Assembly (NCBI RefSeq): GCF_001269985.1
Contig: NZ_BBZB01000002.1
Location: 186,001 to 250,000 of the forward strand
From: Pseudoalteromonas sp. '520P1 No. 423'
Lineage (GTDB): Bacteria; Pseudomonadota; Gammaproteobacteria; Enterobacterales; Alteromonadaceae
Direction: 5' to 3'
Length of the DNA stretch: 64,000 bases
Under the pieces are notes generated by a model that worked only from the letters and a program-made list of their open reading frames with translations, did no database searches and had not been told where the DNA came from. Below, piece after piece: positions 1 to 9,932 of this stretch. The position numbers and the translations under genes were made by a program. Within the stretch, counting starts at the first letter, position 1. Each line of letters starts with the position of its first letter.

Positions 1-180
1 CTATTGATTTCATCTTCTCTTGAAGTTGTTTTTGGGAAATATATTTCATCCACCTATTAGATCATAAATTTAATCTGATTGGTATTACCATTGTATTGCC
101 ATTGTATTGCCATCTCGCTAATGCTTAAGCGCCGTAAACTATATGTGTATTATTTGAATCGAATTTAGCTTGAAAATAAA

Positions 181-950
181 TATCTATTTCTCTATGGCTT
201 TCTTAAGTGCTTTTTCTAGAGAAAACTTATCTTCAATTAGACTTAAACAATCAGAAGTAACATGTGAGTTAATATTACAATTTTGCAGTTGTATCAATTT
301 ACTGGCTTTATAAATATCTTGATAATTTGAACCAAAATCAGGCACCTTCGCTGTTGTTATTTTATATGAAATATCGATATCAGAGCCAAGTTGCTTTTTT
401 GCGTATTTTAGACTGAATATTATTAGATAATAACACAAATTCATCATCACAATGTCGCCCAAAATATAGATCCTTTACTAATTGTTTTCTTGTTTCTGTG
501 ACAAATGAAATTAAAAAATTATCTTTGGCTTCAATACCTAAAATTTGAGTGTTTTATATGTTAGCAGACGGTGGGAAAATATATTACTAAGCTGTTCTGT
601 ATTAGCTATTTTAGTTAATGGGTCTAGCTGTAATTATTACTTAAATTGTGATTGATGATCTTCAAAAGCTAAAATCAATAAGCCAACCATTAAAGTCATA
701 ATGTAAACGTTAGCAAATAAAATAAAATGAATTCTTTCAAATACAACTAACGGGCAAATACGCTAAACATATAAAGTAACAGATCAAAAATATCGCATAA
801 ATACTATAAATTGCTATTAATAAATAATTCCCGCTATTTTGCTTATTTTTTGAAGTTAAATGGCTATGTATATAAAAAAGATGGAATATGATAGCAAAAT
901 AAACTGCAGTTGATTTAAAATCTTCAGCAACGCTTAAAATCACTATCAAA
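181..950 (-). pseudogene. Decayed membrane-bound GGDEF diguanylate cyclase
   Basis: Pieces of one diguanylate cyclase can be read on the minus strand, scattered over different frames. From the 5' side there is a hydrophobic multi-helix region (about 949-660) ending in FEDHQSQ, then the domain entry LDPLTKIAN (near 630, compare the usual DxLTGLxNR), then a degenerate active-site loop GRHCDDEFVLL (near 450) where intact enzymes have GGDEF, then a C-terminal part ending near 184. Stops and frameshifts separate these blocks and the first glycines of GGDEF are lost, so no active c-di-GMP synthase can be made. The last residues (LEKALKKAIEK) could be the start of an EAL domain, but this is uncertain. 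The gene abuts, head to head, another decayed c-di-GMP gene on the plus strand. Confidence 0.75.
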
Positions 951-955
951 AATAG

Positions 956-2120
956 AAACAGGTATTAAAAGATCAACTTTCTTTAGCTACTGTGACACAT
1001 AGTGATGAACATTTAGATTTATTAATGGTGCGTTCACATGAAAATTCGCGTTATTTCGCTAGTATTAACCCTTTTATGGTTAACTATTTAACCGAATTTG
1101 CTTATATGAACTGTTTAGAATATGACTTTGTTATTCAAGGGTTACCCAATCTTGAATTTAAAAGTAAAAGAATTAAGCAACCCAGCTATATTGAATATAC
1201 AGCCAGTAGAATGGAAAGTGATGTCAAACTCACTCTAAATCTGAGAGGCACTAAAGCGTTTACTTATTATCAATAACTAAGCTGGTTTAGTACTGTCTCC
1301 TTTTCATTTTTCTTAGCTACACTTCTGCCCTATTTGCTTTTAAATTACTTACAATTAGTCAATCGATGGACCGAATCATCAAAGATGCCATCAAATTTAA
1401 AGAATTTACGCCTTTTTATCAACCTATTATAAATAGCAAAAGCAATGAAGTGGTTGGTGTAGAAATGTTAGCTAGGTGGGTACATAAAGATGGAGCTTTT
1501 GTTCCCGCTTATCAATTTATTCCATTTTCTGAAGATACAACTTAATTGTTGATATAACAGCTCAACTCATCAAAAAAATGGCTAAAGATATTAAAACGTT
1601 AAAATGGGATCAAAGCGAAAAATTTGTCAGTATCAATATTGTGCCCGATCACTTTAAAGATAATGCATTATATGAATTACTTGAAAGTTTAATGAATCAC
1701 TATGAAATTACCCAATCGACCATTTCATTAGAAATAACCGAACGTATGAAAATTGATAACTTACCTCAAGCAAGAGCCTGTTTAGATGATTTTTACAAAA
1801 AAGGCATAGACTTGAAACTCGATGATGCGGGTACTGGGTATGGTGGTTTTTCATATATTCAAGAGCTCGGGATCAGCACATTAAAAATTGATAAAATGTT
1901 TTTCGATACAATTAATAGCAATGATTTAAAAAGCTCAGTATTAGATGCCATAATTTCCTTTGCTAAATCATCTAATTTAAAAATGATTGCAGAAGGCGTA
2001 GAGCATCAACATCAAGTTGAGTATCTTAAAGAGCGCGATGTATTTATGATACAAGGTTATATTTACGCTAAACCTATGCCTATAGCGCAGTTACAAAAGT
2101 GGTTGCAAGAACGAGACTAA
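956..2120 (+). pseudogene. Broken CSS-motif/EAL c-di-GMP phosphodiesterase
   Basis: Family: PdeC-type phosphodiesterases, with a periplasmic CSS-motif sensor between two membrane helices and a cytoplasmic EAL domain that cuts c-di-GMP to pGpG. Seen here: the end of the sensor domain (956-1276), an in-frame TAA at about 1274, a second helix (about 1285-1370), a frameshift near 1370, the EAL start with FYQPI and GVEMLARW (1375-1540), a one-base deletion near 1540 (EDT then LIVDITAQL in the next frame), and the rest of EAL open to 2120. The last part keeps LEITE, KLDDAGTGY, KIDKMF, IAEGVE and QGY, so the catalytic residues survive but the frame does not. The N-terminal helix and most of the sensor are missing. 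The remaining open segment from 1578 lacks the ExLxR motif and is unlikely to be active alone. Confidence 0.85.
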
Positions 2121-2360
2121 CCCCACATTTATAAAGCTGGCGTATTAGCCAACTTTATTGCTTTAAATCCCTAACATCATTATCTCTATTTATATCTATT
2201 TCTTAATTACTTACCTCTATTTATTCAAAAAAATAAAATACAATGTTTTAAACAATGATTATTAACAATTTTCACTATTCATTAGTTGTTTTTTGTACTA
2301 CTTTTAGTTTTGGAGATTTTTCAACCTTAAATTGGTTAAGTATTTAAAATAAGGATATTC

Positions 2361-5300
2361 ATGTTTATTAGTAGTTTGAAAAAATTTCGTATTTCAATTC
2401 ATATAACATTGCTAAGTATTTTTATCATAGCGACAGGCTTAACTGCTACCATAGCGATTGGATTAAATTATTATTTTAGTATGTCGATAGCAAGCGATTC
2501 TGCTCGAAATAGCTTTCAAATGACAGCAAAATATACACGAGATTATTTATCAAATATTGATAAGAGTGCCACTAAAGTAACAACTGTATTAGCACAAAAT
2601 TCTTCATTACTAGCACAAAATACCTTAACCCCATCAAGCTACCAAGCCTTTGCGCAAATAATGGCAACTAATCCTATTTTTTATTCCATATATATAGGGC
2701 AAAACAACGGAGACTTTAATCAATTAATTAATTTAGAGGCCTCCCCCCTGATACGACAACAGTTTTCAGCTTCAATAAAAGATAGATGGTTAAAAGTAAG
2801 CTCTAGCGCTCAATCTAAGCTGCAAACTATAGAGTACTTAGATAAATCATTTAAAGTGAGGCATATTCAAGAAAACCAAACCGATTTTGACCCCACGAAA
2901 AGAGTCTGGTTTGAGCAATCTAAAACTGGCGAAATATACAAATCGGAACCTTATCAATTTAACTCATTACAAGCACCTGGACTTACATTTTCTACAAAGT
3001 TACCTAATACCAAACATGTTTTAGCCTTAGACATCGCACTATCGAGTTTGTCTAACCAATTACAAGAACATCAATTGCCTTTAGGAAGCGAAATCTACCT
3101 ATATCAGGGCAATGGTGAGCTAATAGCAACCAGTAAAAATAAAACAGCCATACTTAAAGTGCCTGATTCTGCACCGTTAAACTTAACCCAACAAGAAAAA
3201 CAACTTATTGCTACAAAACCTGTTATTACAATCTCAAACTCAAAAGATTGGGTTCCTATTGATTTTGCAATTTCCGGTCAACCTAAAGGATATTCTGTTG
3301 ATGTCATTAATCTCATTTCTCAAATGACAGGCATTGAATTTGACTATGTAAATGGCTTTGCATGGTCGAAATTAGTTAACATGTTTAAAAGTGATGAATT
3401 AGATGCCTTACAAGCAGTTTACGATACACCAATAAATCAAAACTTAGGGGTAATGAGTGAAGCATTTCTGGGTTTACCTTTTGCATTAGTAACACAACCC
3501 AGTCAAATGCCTATTACCAAAATTCAGTTTCTTAATAATAAAACCTTAGCGATTTCTCAAGGTTGGTCAATTACCCCCATCCTCAGAAAACAATTACCAT
3601 TAATTAATATTATTGAATTCAAAACCCCTTTAGAAGCAATCAACGCAGTAAAAAACGGTCACGCAGATGCGGCACTTGACAGCCGAATTATTTTGAAAAA
3701 TATGCTATCGCAAAACTTTATCGATGATTTAACAATACAGCCAGCGATTAGCTTTAAGCCACTTACTATTCCAGAAAATTTACATATATTAATAAATGAA
3801 GAGCATAGAGATTTATTGCCTATAATTAATAAAGCGATCAGCCATATTTCGACCGAACAAAAAACAGCATTACACAATAAATGGCTAGAAACCGATGTAA
3901 ACAACATAGGTTTTCAGTCTATCAATGTACCATATGAATCACTTATTACTGAGGCTAAAAAGCTAGGCGTTCATAATAATTTAATAAAAACCACGCTTGC
4001 CAGCACAGAATATTATATATTTATTAGCCCTGTAAATATTCGAGATAAAGTACAAACTTACTTTGCTGTTGTTACCCCATACAAGAGCATTATTGGCAAA
4101 AGTTTAGAAAAAGTAAAAGTTTCAATGCTGATCACCGCTTTATGTCTTTTATGCATGCTGCCTATTTCCTTTTATTTTGCGCGTTTTATAGAAAATCCAG
4201 TAAAACAATTAGTTAAACAAAACAATTTAATAAAACATCGCAAATACAATGAAGTTGAAACCTCTATTAGTCACATAAAAGAACTGGATGAATTAGCTGA
4301 ATCCCTTACAGATATGGCTAGTTCATTGCACAAACATGAAAAAAGTCAAAAAGAGCTTATGGAGTCATTTATAAAGCTAATTGCTCAAGCAATCGATGAT
4401 AAGTCACCTTATACCGCTGGTCATTGCGAAAGAGTACCTGAAATTGGCATTCTATTAGTTGATGAAGCAAGTAGAAGTGAAAAAGACTGCTTCGCTGATT
4501 TTGCTCTAAAAACTGAAGACGAACAAAGAGAATTCAGAATTGCAGCTTGGCTACATGATTGTGGGAAAATAACTACTCCTGAGCATATTGTCGATAAAGG
4601 CACTAAACTTGAAACAATTTATAACCGTATTCACGAAATCAGAATGCGCTTTGAAGTATTACATAGAGATGCCGAAATTGAATACTACAAGCAATTATTG
4701 TTAGCACCAGATTCTGGAGTGTTTTACCAACAAGAACTAAAACGTAAGCACGCTAAACTACAAGATGACTTTGCTTTTATAGCTCAAACAAACATTGGCG
4801 GTGAGTATATGGGAGAAGATAAAGTCGAAAAACTGACCCAAATCGCTAGCCAAACTTGGCTTAGGTACTTTGATGATAGCCTAGGCTTATCTCCTATTGA
4901 ATTTGATAAATATACCAATGAAAAACCTAAAAAGTTACCAATAGCTGAAAAGTTATTATTAGATACTAACAAGCATATTGAACCTCGTACTCGCTGTAAA
5001 CAATATGACCCAAGCTTTGGTATAAAAATGAAAATACCTGATCTGATTCATAATAGAGGCGAGTTATATAATTTATCCATTTCTCGCGGTACTTTAACTG
5101 ATGAAGATAGGTTTAAAATCAATGAACATGTGATCAGCACCATAAAAATGCTTAATAATTTACCATTTCCAGATGAACTTAAAAATGTGCCGCGTTATGC
5201 CTCTACACATCATGAGACATTAATTGGCACTGGTTACCCCAGAAAACTAACAGCCAAAGATTTATCTATCCCTGAACGCATCTTAGTTTTAGCTGACATT

Positions 5301-5528
5301 TTTGAAGCATTAACTGCTGCCGACAGACCATATAAAAAAGCAAAGCCTCTCAGTGTCGCCATAGAAATCATGCATAAGATGGTTCTCGAACAACATATAG
5401 ATAAAAATATATTCGAACTATTTTTAACATCTGGTGTGTATTTACAATACGCACAAAAATACCTACCAAAAGAACAGTTAGATGAGGTTGACATTGGAAA
5501 ATATTTAAAAGTAAAAGAAGTGGCTTAA
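2361..5528 (+). CDS. Membrane HD-GYP phosphodiesterase with Cache-like and SBP_bac_3 sensor regions
   Basis: Probable cyclic-di-GMP phosphodiesterase of 1055 residues. Order: N-terminal membrane helix (about 14-36), a periplasmic region resembling a Cache/PAS-like sensor (about 40-270), a family-3 solute-binding domain (about 285-510; ITISNSKDWVP, then a YSVDVINLI block), a second helix (about 588-610), a HAMP-like linker, and a C-terminal HD-GYP domain. The HD pair is H732-D733 (LHDCGK) and the GYP signature is G958-Y959-P960 (HHE, then GTGYPRKL). The helix pair suggests that a periplasmic ligand controls cytoplasmic c-di-GMP hydrolysis. The domain is longer than minimal HD-GYP because of an insert between HDCGK and the GYP half (about residues 745-880). 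An AAGGA-type ribosome site precedes ATG. It lies just upstream of the T6SS operon, but a 361-base gap argues for separate transcription. Confidence 0.88.
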   Translation: MFISSLKKFRISIHITLLSIFIIATGLTATIAIGLNYYFSMSIASDSARNSFQMTAKYTRDYLSNIDKSATKVTTVLAQNSSLLAQNTLTPSSYQAFAQIMATNPIFYSIYIGQNNGDFNQLINLEASPLIRQQFSASIKDRWLKVSSSAQSKLQTIEYLDKSFKVRHIQENQTDFDPTKRVWFEQSKTGEIYKSEPYQFNSLQAPGLTFSTKLPNTKHVLALDIALSSLSNQLQEHQLPLGSEIYLYQGNGELIATSKNKTAILKVPDSAPLNLTQQEKQLIATKPVITISNSKDWVPIDFAISGQPKGYSVDVINLISQMTGIEFDYVNGFAWSKLVNMFKSDELDALQAVYDTPINQNLGVMSEAFLGLPFALVTQPSQMPITKIQFLNNKTLAISQGWSITPILRKQLPLINIIEFKTPLEAINAVKNGHADAALDSRIILKNMLSQNFIDDLTIQPAISFKPLTIPENLHILINEEHRDLLPIINKAISHISTEQKTALHNKWLETDVNNIGFQSINVPYESLITEAKKLGVHNNLIKTTLASTEYYIFISPVNIRDKVQTYFAVVTPYKSIIGKSLEKVKVSMLITALCLLCMLPISFYFARFIENPVKQLVKQNNLIKHRKYNEVETSISHIKELDELAESLTDMASSLHKHEKSQKELMESFIKLIAQAIDDKSPYTAGHCERVPEIGILLVDEASRSEKDCFADFALKTEDEQREFRIAAWLHDCGKITTPEHIVDKGTKLETIYNRIHEIRMRFEVLHRDAEIEYYKQLLLAPDSGVFYQQELKRKHAKLQDDFAFIAQTNIGGEYMGEDKVEKLTQIASQTWLRYFDDSLGLSPIEFDKYTNEKPKKLPIAEKLLLDTNKHIEPRTRCKQYDPSFGIKMKIPDLIHNRGELYNLSISRGTLTDEDRFKINEHVISTIKMLNNLPFPDELKNVPRYASTHHETLIGTGYPRKLTAKDLSIPERILVLADIFEALTAADRPYKKAKPLSVAIEIMHKMVLEQHIDKNIFELFLTSGVYLQYAQKYLPKEQLDEVDIGKYLKVKEVA

Positions 5529-5889
5529 TAATAGTTGAAAATCAAACTATCTGAATGAATTAAAAAACATCGTTAAATGGTTTTTTGAAACTTAAATTTA
5601 GTAGTATATTAAACAAAAATTAATAATTGGATATAAAATGTTCAAAGCCTCCTTATTTCCCCTGTAAATAATATATATATTACCGCTAGATGTATTTAAA
5701 AAACAAAAATCACAGTAAAATTAACCTTGCTGCACCTTTTGTTAAAATAAAATAATACCTTGCAATAAAATACAATGTGATTTCTCGGTATTTAAAGGGT
5801 TAAATAAATAGAATGAATTTGCATTAACATTTTTTTTATCTTACATTTTACTATGTAATTAATAATAAAAACAAAGATACGGATTATTA
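5529..5889 (+). promoter_or_regulatory. Non-coding leader upstream of the T6SS operon
   Basis: A very AT-rich gap of 361 bases without a convincing gene; the longest start-to-stop frame noticed (from 5638) has only nine codons. The promoter of the T6SS operon should lie here because tssA is the first gene of the run. I see several TATAAT-like and TTGAAA-like strings but no pair that is clearly better than background. No sigma-54 (GG-N10-GC type) site was recognised. A ribosome site-like ACGGA lies about 10 bases before the GTG start of tssA. Confidence 0.4.
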
Positions 5890-7257
5890 GTGGATTATAA
5901 GCAATTATTACAACCTATTGAAAGTGAGTCAGCAACAGGCTGTTATCTAAAAGATGACCGTACAGCCTATCGTGCATTAAGAAATAACTTCAATGCCGCA
6001 CAGTCATCTTTTAGACGCTTAATTGAAACGCCTGACTCCACAACAGACGAAACTTTATTTGAAGAAAATGAAAAAAACTGGCAAACAGTCAGTGACGCAT
6101 GTTGGCAAACTTTAACTGAAAAAAGTAAAGATGTAGAAATTTACTGTTGGTGGGTAATGTCTTTAGCTTTTCAAAGAGATTCAATTACAAAAATTGCTTC
6201 TGCTTTAGAAACTTTGAATGAGTTTATTGAAAATTTTTGGCCTGATGTTCAGCCATACTTACCAGATAACAAATTAAAATCTGAAGATGCAACTGAACAA
6301 GCTGCGCAAAGAGCTGAATTACAACTTAGGCCGTTAATTCAATTATTAGGTGAAAGTGCTAATAGTGGTTTGCTGTATATGCCATTACAAATGCTTTCAT
6401 TAGTTGGCGAGATAGATCACGCACAATATTTCTCTGCATCTAAATCAGGTAAATTAGCAGAATTAAAGGCACAAGCTAAAAAAGACTTTTCATCGTATAA
6501 AGATGATATTACATCAACTGTTATTGCCCTAGATAACGCATTAAACTCAGTAATAAAACTGGACGTATGGCTAAAAGCAATAACAGCTAAGCTCGCTATT
6601 TCTGCAGTCAGTGCACAGTTCATTAAAGAAAATTTAAATGACTGTTTGCAAGCAATTAAATACTTAGTGTTTGATAGCTATCCTGTTTGGCCTTTAGAGA
6701 AACCGGTCGAATCGGCTGCTGAGTCTGTAACTAACACTGTAGATGAAGCAATTGATGCACCGCAACAAGAAACAGTCAGTGCTCCCGTTATAAATACCAC
6801 TGAACAATCAAGTTCAGTACAAAATACGGTACAAATCACACAGCAACTACTAAATGTTTCAGCGCAGCTAGCTAATAGAGATCAGGCTTTTCAAGAACTC
6901 AGAAAAATAGCTGACTATTTTTCAAAAACAGAGCCGCATAGCCCAGTTTCTTTTCTATTAGAAAAGGCAATACGTTGGGGCTACATGTCACTACCTGATT
7001 TGATGCAAGAGTTAGTATCTGGCAATGAAAAAATTTTAGGTCAAATTAATTTAGTAACAGGTATTGATAGTGAAAAAGCAGATATTAGTGCCTATAAACC
7101 TGCACCTGTAGAAATTAAAGAGGTAGTACAACCACCTCAAAAGCAAGAATCAACACCTGTTGTAGAAGCTCCAATAGTTCAAGACAGCAGTGAAAATGAA
7201 ATACCAAGTAATCAAGAAACATCAAACACATCTACAGATTCCGATTTTAGTTGGTAA
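5890..7257 (+). CDS. tssA: T6SS baseplate/sheath-assembly protein TssA
   Basis: TssA (ImpA family) caps and primes polymerisation of the T6SS tube and sheath and contacts the baseplate. The 455-residue product has the ImpA N-terminal region (about 1-130, with the conserved stretch CWWVMSLAFQR), a middle helical part, a low-complexity Gln/Ser/Val linker (about 275-320), the typical C-terminal block PHSPVSFLLEKAIRWG (about 350-370), and an acidic Ser/Thr-rich tail. The start is GTG (GTGGATTATAAG), the only start consistent with the conserved N-terminus. It is the first gene of the operon, 44 bases before hcp. The C-terminal SPVSFLLEKA motif is a family hallmark, so the assignment is firm. Confidence 0.9.
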   Translation: MDYKQLLQPIESESATGCYLKDDRTAYRALRNNFNAAQSSFRRLIETPDSTTDETLFEENEKNWQTVSDACWQTLTEKSKDVEIYCWWVMSLAFQRDSITKIASALETLNEFIENFWPDVQPYLPDNKLKSEDATEQAAQRAELQLRPLIQLLGESANSGLLYMPLQMLSLVGEIDHAQYFSASKSGKLAELKAQAKKDFSSYKDDITSTVIALDNALNSVIKLDVWLKAITAKLAISAVSAQFIKENLNDCLQAIKYLVFDSYPVWPLEKPVESAAESVTNTVDEAIDAPQQETVSAPVINTTEQSSSVQNTVQITQQLLNVSAQLANRDQAFQELRKIADYFSKTEPHSPVSFLLEKAIRWGYMSLPDLMQELVSGNEKILGQINLVTGIDSEKADISAYKPAPVEIKEVVQPPQKQESTPVVEAPIVQDSSENEIPSNQETSNTSTDSDFSW

Positions 7258-7301
7258 ACCGGCAGTAGATTTTTAACTTTTATATTTAATGGAGAAAGAT
7301 C

Positions 7302-7832
7302 ATGGCTTCTATTTACATGAGAATTGACGGAAACGACACAATCAAAGGTTCAGCAACAGTAACTGATATCGGTGGTAAAAAAGGTTTTTTCGCACTTGAC
7401 TCTATGTCATGGAGTGCAATGCGTAACGTAACAGTAGATATCGGTAACGCAGATAACAATGATGGCGGCATGGTAGCTCTAGGTGAAATCCAGTGTTCTA
7501 AGCAATTAGATGGTGCCAGCCCGTACATCACAACATTTTTATATGCACCAGGTGAAGCAGGTAAGAAAATTGAAATCGTTTTCACTAAGCCTAACCGTGC
7601 TGGTAAAGGCCTTATTCCTTACTTAATCGTAACATTAGAAAATGCACGTATTTCTAGTTATAGCATTTCTGGTAGCGATGGCAGTCAACCAGGTGAAAAC
7701 TTTGCTATGACATACTCTACACATGCACAGACTTATTATGTAGAAGCTGAAGGCGGCAAAATTGAAAAAGCGGCCGAAGTAACATTCGATACGACTTCAG
7801 CTGAAATTACTTCTCAAGCAGATCTTAAGTAA
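7302..7832 (+). CDS. hcp: T6SS tube protein Hcp (TssD)
   Basis: Hcp forms the hexameric rings of the inner tube that is expelled with VgrG at its tip. The 176-residue protein starts MASIYMRIDG and has the family pattern of an N-terminal beta strand, a central SMSW segment, then LDGASPYITTFLY and the C-terminal YEVEA-like YYVEAEGGK. The start has a strong GGAGA ribosome site (7290-7295). Its place between tssA and tssB is one of the usual Hcp positions. The C-terminal tail beyond YYVEAEGG is about 20 residues longer than minimal Hcp proteins. No fused effector domain is present. Confidence 0.93.
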   Translation: MASIYMRIDGNDTIKGSATVTDIGGKKGFFALDSMSWSAMRNVTVDIGNADNNDGGMVALGEIQCSKQLDGASPYITTFLYAPGEAGKKIEIVFTKPNRAGKGLIPYLIVTLENARISSYSISGSDGSQPGENFAMTYSTHAQTYYVEAEGGKIEKAAEVTFDTTSAEITSQADLK

Positions 7833-7857
7833 TCATTAAGCATTTAGGATATAAAAA

Positions 7858-8361
7858 ATGGCATTAAATTCTCAACATAAACGCGTAAGTAAAAACCGCG
7901 TTAGCATCACATATGATGTTGAAACAAATGGTGCATTAGAAACAAAAGAACTTCCTTTTGTTGTTGGTGTATTAGGTGATTTTTCAGCTGATAATGATAA
8001 TAAACCAGATGTTGCTGATCGTGAATTCTTTCAAATAGATAAAGATAACTTCGATACAGTAATGAAACGTGTTGGTCCAGAACTTAAAATGAAAGTTGAT
8101 AATGTTCTGGTAGATGACAACAGTCAAATCGAAGCAAACTTAACTTTTGATTCAATGAAAGACTTCACACCTGAAGCCATCGTTGAAAAAGTTGATGCTT
8201 TAAAGCAATTAGTTGAAACACGTAACCAGCTAAAAGTACTTTTAAGTAAAGCAGATAGATCACGCGATCTTGAAAAGTTATTAAAAGAAGTACTATCAAG
8301 TGCAGATACAATTAAAGCACTTTCTGACGAGCTTGGTTTAGGTTCTGAGGGAGAGTCTTAA
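7858..8361 (+). CDS. tssB: T6SS contractile sheath small subunit TssB (VipA)
   Basis: TssB pairs with TssC to build the contractile sheath around the Hcp tube. The 167-residue protein opens with the typical HKRVSKNRVSITYDV pattern, followed by ELPFVVGVLGDFS and DREFFQIDKDNFD, and ends in a helical region that binds TssC and, in contracted sheaths, is recognised by ClpV. It lies 25 bases after hcp, and its TAA stop overlaps the tssC ATG (TTAATG), implying translational coupling and matched amounts of the two sheath subunits. Length is normal for the family. Confidence 0.95.
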   Translation: MALNSQHKRVSKNRVSITYDVETNGALETKELPFVVGVLGDFSADNDNKPDVADREFFQIDKDNFDTVMKRVGPELKMKVDNVLVDDNSQIEANLTFDSMKDFTPEAIVEKVDALKQLVETRNQLKVLLSKADRSRDLEKLLKEVLSSADTIKALSDELGLGSEGES

Positions 8362-9839
8362 TGAGTACTGAACAAGAACAAGGCGCTGCAGCACAGGGCG
8401 AAGCACAAGAAGTAAGTTTTCTTGACCGTGCAATTGCTGCTACAACACAAACAGCGCCTGATGCAACTAAAGAGCTTGTTTCGGTTTTAATGGAGCAAGC
8501 AACTTCAGGTACAGTAAGCTGGGATAAAAACCTGACTAAAACAATTGAAAATGCAATTTCTTCAATTGATGAAAAGTTATCTAAGCAATTATCAGCAGTA
8601 ATGCAGCAAGATAAGTTTAAAAAACTTGAAGGCTCATGGCGTGGTCTTAATAAGCTAGTTCGTGAAAGTGAAGTAGGTGCCGACTTAAAGATCAAAATAG
8701 CTGATTTTAACCGTGACGATATTTTAGAGCAATTTGAAGATGCGCCTGCAATTGATCGTAGCCCATTATTCAATACTTTATATCAATCGGAATACGGTAC
8801 TGCCGGTGGCGAACCTTACGGTTTACTATTAGGCGATTACCAATTTGACGCAAGCGATGAAAGCGTGTCATTGTTACGCTACCTGGGCGAGACTGCAGCA
8901 GCATGTCATGCACCATTTGTAGCAGCAGCGTCAGCCAATATGTTTGAATTAGACAGCTATGAAGTATTTAACGAGGGTAAGCCAGTTGCACCTGCATTTG
9001 ATTCACCTGCATACGCATCATGGAATTCATTCCGTGAAAGCGATGATGCACGTTATGTTACTTTAACGCTTCCACAAACAATCGCACGCCTACCATATGG
9101 TAAAAAAGGCGCTGCAACTAAGTCTTTCGATTATGAAGAATTAGCATTAGATGCTGAAGGTAATCCAAGACCAACTGGTAACGATCAAATCGTTTGGTCA
9201 AATGCTGCGTATGATATGGGTCTTAAAATGACACAAGCCTACACTGCAAGTGGTTGGTGTACTTCTATCCGTGGTTTAGAAAATGGCGGTAAAGTTGAAG
9301 CATTACCAAATCTGACTTATAAATCAGATGCGGGTGATATTCAGCAACAATGTCCAACTGAAGTTAACTTAACTGATGAACGTGAAAAAGAATTAAGTGA
9401 TCTTGGTTTCTTACCATTAGTTCACTATAAAAATTCTGATTACGCAGTATTCATTGGTGGTCAAACGACACAAAAACCTAAAACCTATGTTGATCCAGAT
9501 GCAACGGCTAATGCAGCAATTTCTGCGCGTTTACCTTTCATTATGGCAAGCAGCCGTATCGCACATTACTTAAAAATAATGGGCCGTGATAAATTAGGTT
9601 CTAACCTTGAAGCGACAGATGTTGAACGTGACCTAAATACTTGGATTGGTCAATTTACTAATCCAGGTGCAATCGGTAACGAGCAACGTGCTAAAACACC
9701 ATTAGCTGAATCGTCAATTCAAGTTGTTGAGCAACCAGGTAAACCTGGTTCATACTCAGCAATTGCACATTTAAAACCTTGGTTACAAATGGAGTCACTA
9801 ACGACTTCTGTACGTATGGTTGCAAAAATACCAGGTTAA
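8361..9839 (+). CDS. tssC: T6SS contractile sheath large subunit TssC (VipB)
   Basis: TssC is the large sheath subunit (EvpB/VipB family), normally 490-500 residues; this one has 492. Recognisable segments are FKKLEGSWRGLNKLV (about 88-102), the TAGGEPYGLLLGDY block (about 148-161), FDSPAYASWNSFR, and the C-terminal RIAHYLKIMGRDKLG and LKPWLQMESLT motifs. It overlaps tssB by one base. It is followed by two hairpins and then a second, divergent TssC-like gene. All core motifs are intact, so this copy is expected to be the working sheath protein. Confidence 0.95.
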   Translation: MSTEQEQGAAAQGEAQEVSFLDRAIAATTQTAPDATKELVSVLMEQATSGTVSWDKNLTKTIENAISSIDEKLSKQLSAVMQQDKFKKLEGSWRGLNKLVRESEVGADLKIKIADFNRDDILEQFEDAPAIDRSPLFNTLYQSEYGTAGGEPYGLLLGDYQFDASDESVSLLRYLGETAAACHAPFVAAASANMFELDSYEVFNEGKPVAPAFDSPAYASWNSFRESDDARYVTLTLPQTIARLPYGKKGAATKSFDYEELALDAEGNPRPTGNDQIVWSNAAYDMGLKMTQAYTASGWCTSIRGLENGGKVEALPNLTYKSDAGDIQQQCPTEVNLTDEREKELSDLGFLPLVHYKNSDYAVFIGGQTTQKPKTYVDPDATANAAISARLPFIMASSRIAHYLKIMGRDKLGSNLEATDVERDLNTWIGQFTNPGAIGNEQRAKTPLAESSIQVVEQPGKPGSYSAIAHLKPWLQMESLTTSVRMVAKIPG

Positions 9840-9848
9840 TACCCTGCC

Positions 9849-9911
9849 AAGGCATTAATTTTTAATGCCTTTATTGATATCAGTCACCATTCATATCTTG
9901 GTGACTGATAT
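9849..9911 (+). terminator. Two tandem hairpins inside the T6SS operon
   Basis: Two perfect inverted repeats fill the gap after tssC. The first is AAGGCATTAA (9849-9858) pairing with TTAATGCCTT (9862-9871) across a 3-base loop, followed by a short T-rich stretch. The second is a 13-base stem (9877-9889 with 9899-9911) across a 9-base loop. They separate tssA-hcp-tssB-tssC from the rest of the operon, and could act as a partial terminator or an RNA processing or stability site that keeps tube and sheath mRNA more abundant than the baseplate genes. The role is inferred; the stems are seen directly. Confidence 0.6.
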
Positions 9912-9932
9912 ATAACAATAATAATGAGATGA

